A stretch of 64,000 nucleotides of DNA from Prorocentrum cordatum (Eukaryota > Sar > Dinophyceae > Prorocentrales > Prorocentraceae). The DNA is taken from the NCBI GenBank assembly GCA_963575745.1, contig CAUYUJ010012158.1, forward strand, positions 316,501 through 380,500. Direction: 5' to 3'. Positions 61,426 through 64,000 of this stretch are shown here, in pieces. Position 1 is the stretch's first letter, and every line of letters begins with the position of its first letter. The notes below the pieces were generated by a model, which saw only the letters and a program-made list of their open reading frames with translations, did no database searches and was not told the origin of the DNA. A program made the position numbers and the translations under genes.

Positions 61426-61846
61426 GTTTTCGTTCATCTACGGGCGCTTTCTGTTGTCACGCAGTGGCGAAGCGTCCTGACCTGTCCGTAGGCCCCCCAA
61501 CTACCTCTCTTTGAGCTGTTTGTGGTTTGCACTAGCTGTTCTTCGAGCATGTTTGATTGTGGTCGTCTTGCTTTAATCAATCGGTTGCTTTAGTTTTTGT
61601 TCTGACATTTCTTGGTTTTAAGAGAATGTCGTGGTAGGTCTATGGGAATGCCGGGACGGTCGGTCCCTGCTCAAGGTTGGCTTAGATTTCTGGCGGCATG
61701 GTTTTTGTCAGCTGGCGTTTTCGGCCCTCGGGGCCTCGGGGGCAGGTTTCGGGCCCAGGGGCCATCAATCATGTATCACGGACGAAAGTATTTGCCCCTG
61801 GGGCAGCCGCCAGGACATTTGGGGCCACGATGGAACATATCGTATC
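61426..61846. other. Unassigned stretch
   Basis: No gene or repeat recognised. Confidence 0.4.
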
Positions 61847-61980
61847 GGCGGATGCCCGACCCATCGAATTGGCTACGGAAAGAACGGGGACGAAGACGAA
61901 GACCGACAGGAGTTCGCGTCCGTTTTGAGCAGGACTCGCTTTTGGCGTCGCCGCGATTGTTGTCCGTTCGACACGGCAGC
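61847..61980. mobile_element. Family G element, left half
   Basis: GGATGCCCGACCCATCGAAT, TGGCTACGGAAAGAACGGGG, GAGCAGGACTCGCTTTTGGC and GTCGCCGCGATTGTTGTCCG match 30690-30800; the palindromic centre and right half are absent. Confidence 0.6.
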
Positions 61981-62159
61981 GATAACATGTGGGTACTGCG
62001 CGCTTTGGCTGGCCCGGCCCAGCGCTGGCAGGACTCCCCCTCGCCCCAGCGCGCGCCGGCCGACCCTGCAGCGGCGCCGGGGCCCCGCCCGCTGCCCGGC
62101 TCCGCCCGCCGGCCGAGATCCGGCAGCGAGCCGCGGAGGGCGGCCGCGGAGGAGGGCGC

Positions 62160-62245
62160 AGGCCGCCGCCGCCGCCGTCGCTGCCGCCGCCGCCGCTGCC
62201 GCCGCCGCCGCCGTCGCCGTTTTCGCCGTCGCCGCCGCCACCGGT
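62160..62245. repeat. GCC triplet array
   Basis: CGCCGCCGCC and TCGCCG units. Confidence 0.9.
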
Positions 62246-62439
62246 GCGTGCAGTTTGACAGTATCACAATATTCACGCTGTTGTTTTCTCTCCCCCGAAG
62301 ATGTGCTGAGAGCGGCGCGCCCCGCTCCGCGTATATTTTTTCGCAGGACTGGTCCGAGCTGGTCTTTCTGATGGGCTTGTTCAAACCAAGCGTTTTTGGT
62401 CCTTCAGAGCGGCGCTCCCGCTGCAGCGTGGGCCTCATT

Positions 62440-62610
62440 TCAGGAGGAGGAGGAGCAGGCGGAGGATCAGGAGGAGCAGGAGGGGGAGGAGGAGCAGGAG
62501 GGGGAGGAGGCGGAGGCGGAGGAGGAGGAAAATGAGGCGGAGGCGGTGGCGGAGGAGGAGGAGGAGGAGGAGGAGGAGGAGGAGGAGGAGGAGGAGGAGG
62601 AGGAGGAGTC
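62440..62610. repeat. GGA array
   Basis: GGAGGAGG with GCAGGAGG and GGCGGAGG variants. Confidence 0.95.
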
Positions 62611-62811
62611 AAGCTAGCCAGCTCGAGCGATTCAAGCATGGCATGCCCATTCCCACATGCCTTCCCACAACATTAAAAAAAGAGTGCTGGCGCAACTGGG
62701 GACCGAGATCAGATCGGCAAGGTGGTTTGCCACAGCTGATGCAGCCGCGATGGCGGTTACCGAAAAGAAATCCCTGGTGCGTCTCAAAGACTGCGCTGGC
62801 TTTCAGCACGA
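62611..62811. other. Unassigned, possible small exon
   Basis: The plus frame from ATG at 62657 reads MPSHNIKKRVLAQLGTEIR, SARWFATADAAAMAVTEKKS before entering the CCCAGGAGG repeats. Protein-like but short and unsupported. Confidence 0.2.
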
Positions 62812-63080
62812 GCCGAGGAGGCTCCAGGAAACCTCAGGAACCCCCAGGAACCCCCAGGAGGCCTCAGGAGAAACCCCAGCGACCCCCAGGAAACCCCAGG
62901 AGGCTTCAGGAGGGCCCAGGAACCCTGGGTAATTCCATGAGGCTTCAGGAAGCCCTAGGAAGTGTCAGGAACCCCCGGGGAATCCCAGGATGCTGAAGGA
63001 AACTCCAGGAGGATCCACGAGGCCCTGGGGGAGCCCCAGGATGTCCCAGGAGACCCTGGGAAGCCCCAGGGGGCCTTAGG
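62812..63080. repeat. CCCAGGAGGC/AACCCCAGGA repeats
   Basis: About 25 copies of a roughly 10-12 bp unit (CCCAGGAAAC, CCTCAGGAGG). Same motif class as 18815-18925 and 46551-47005. Confidence 0.8.
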
Positions 63081-63184
63081 CGCTCGACGAATTGGCGAGC
63101 GAAAGTGTGCGCCGCGCCTTAGCGGGAGCGCAACTTTCAGAAAATATGCGCGCGGCGCCGAAGCGAAAGCGACATTTCGTCCTG

Positions 63185-63475
63185 TCGTGCGCGATGTGCG
63201 ACTTTGTATGGCTTCTGACAGGTCGGATGGCCCTTCCTTGTTGGGGTTGTCCCAGACGTCCGCGCGCGATGTGCGCCGCGCCCCATTCCTGCAACGCATG
63301 TCGCATCGTCGACGACAAGAAAGGCCATGTTGAGAGAACGGCGATGATTTTGTATGGCGTTTGTTACAGTGACGGCTGCGCGCGATGTGCGCCGCGTCTT
63401 ATTCTTGTAACGCATTTCGCATCGTCGACGATAGGAGAGGTCATGTTGAGAGAAACGCATAGACATTGTATGTTT
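63185..63475. repeat. Tandem repeat of 116 bp, two full copies plus a fragment
   Basis: GCGCGCGATGTGCGCCGCG at 63262 and 63378, each followed by CATT/TATTCYTG-AACGCAT, CGCATCGTCGACGA, CATGTTGAGAGAA and TTGTATG. A partial unit (GTGCGCGATGTGCGACTTTG) lies at 63188. Confidence 0.75.
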
Positions 63476-63569
63476 TTTTTTGTTTTCAAAGTTAGTGTGG
63501 GAGGGCCCGGATGGAACCCTTATCGGCCGGCCAAAGGTGGGGAAAAGAGTATATTCTAATAGGGAATAA

Positions 63570-63740
63570 GGATAATAGTAGGAGCAGGAGCAGGAGCATG
63601 ATCAGGAAAATTAATATCAGTAGCGGTTGGAGGAGGAAGACGAGGAGGAACACACCTCTCCGTGACTCCTCCTCCTTTTCCGCCTCATCCTCTTCCTCCT
63701 CTTTCTCCTCCTCTCCCTCCTCCTCTTCCTCCTCTTCCTA
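63570..63740. repeat. AGGAGC run and CCTCCTC array
   Basis: AGGAGCAGGAGC near 63580-63600 and TCCTCCTC units 63665-63740 in the opposite purine/pyrimidine sense. Confidence 0.75.
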
Positions 63741-64000
63741 GTCGGCGTTTCCGAGCGAGCGATTGAGGGAACGACTCGCCCGAAGGGCGCCGAACGCGCA
63801 GCATGCCGAACCGTAGGCGTGGGTATTCCCCCGAAGACAGGGAGGGGGAGGGGGGATGGCTACGCATTCCCTGCGCGCGTTGCCACTATTGTTGGGGATA
63901 CCTTTCTTCTACAACCCATACGCGGCCAACACATACGAAAAGTTAGAGGACAATCGCAATGCATTACGACATTGGGACACTGCTCATTTCAGTGGGACAC
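63741..64000. other. Unassigned window end
   Basis: CATTGGGACACTGC and CAGTGGGACAC at the very end form a short direct repeat (63969-64000). No gene. Confidence 0.4.

Noticed and set aside
1-64000. CRISPR arrays, bacterial operons, rRNA or phage modules
   Set aside because: No regularly spaced identical repeats with unique spacers, no ribosome-binding-site spaced gene runs and no rRNA-like sequence were seen; the window looks eukaryotic.

Overview
This window looks like nuclear DNA from a dinoflagellate, or a protist with a very similar genome. I infer this from four things: GC-rich sequence with almost no intact coding frames, many kilobases of di-, tri- and tetranucleotide arrays, GC-rich decayed retroelement genes, and a pentatricopeptide fragment plus other short orphan coding fragments. 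I saw no operons, no RNA genes, no complete dinoflagellate spliced-leader sequence and no telomere repeat. No species call is possible from the sequence alone, and the lineage call is inference.

Layout. 0-4.2 kb: small dispersed elements and a large foldback element. 4.27-5.7 kb: a CAT/ATC array followed by a CT-rich tract. 5.8-9 kb: foldback elements and two weak coding fragments. 9.1-10.4 kb: two minisatellites. 10.7-11.2 kb, minus strand: a decayed RNase H domain that keeps all four acidic motifs. 12.9-18.4 kb: a cluster of copies of one composite repeat (GTT array, conserved segment, about 42-bp minisatellite), with a decayed unrecognised minus-strand frame between copies. 18.5-24.6 kb: the best coding region, a decayed non-LTR retrotransposon with ORF1, APE-type endonuclease, reverse transcriptase, RNase H and a Cys-rich C-terminus. 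25.3-28.3 kb: three head-to-tail copies of a composite element, each with conserved ends around an 11-bp satellite; a fourth copy lies inverted at 38.9-39.3 kb. 28.8-34.3 kb: a dense set of foldback elements and a minus-strand pseudogene. 34.7-35.5 kb: ATG array and CT tract. 36.4-37.4 kb, minus strand: a broken coiled-coil coding region. 40.7-44.4 kb: more foldbacks and a 2 x 518-bp tandem duplication. 45.4-46.2 and 58.1-59.4 kb: long ATGT-type arrays. 47.86 kb: a PPR fragment. 53.3-53.9 kb: a GAC array. 54-63.5 kb: foldbacks and minisatellites.

The strongest general signal is structural. At least a dozen sequence-unrelated families of short elements (about 40-860 bp) share one architecture: terminal arms that are inverted repeats of each other. 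Several families recur two to six times in the 64 kb, as full copies, half copies and, in one case, a minimal hairpin. None encodes a protein I can see. They behave like MITE or foldback elements and should be tested as introner-type or RNA-hairpin elements. The retrotransposon remnants could have supplied reverse transcriptase and RNase H activity once, but every coding domain here is broken. All dispersed copies were aligned by eye, so element borders are approximate by a few bases unless an arm is given exactly.
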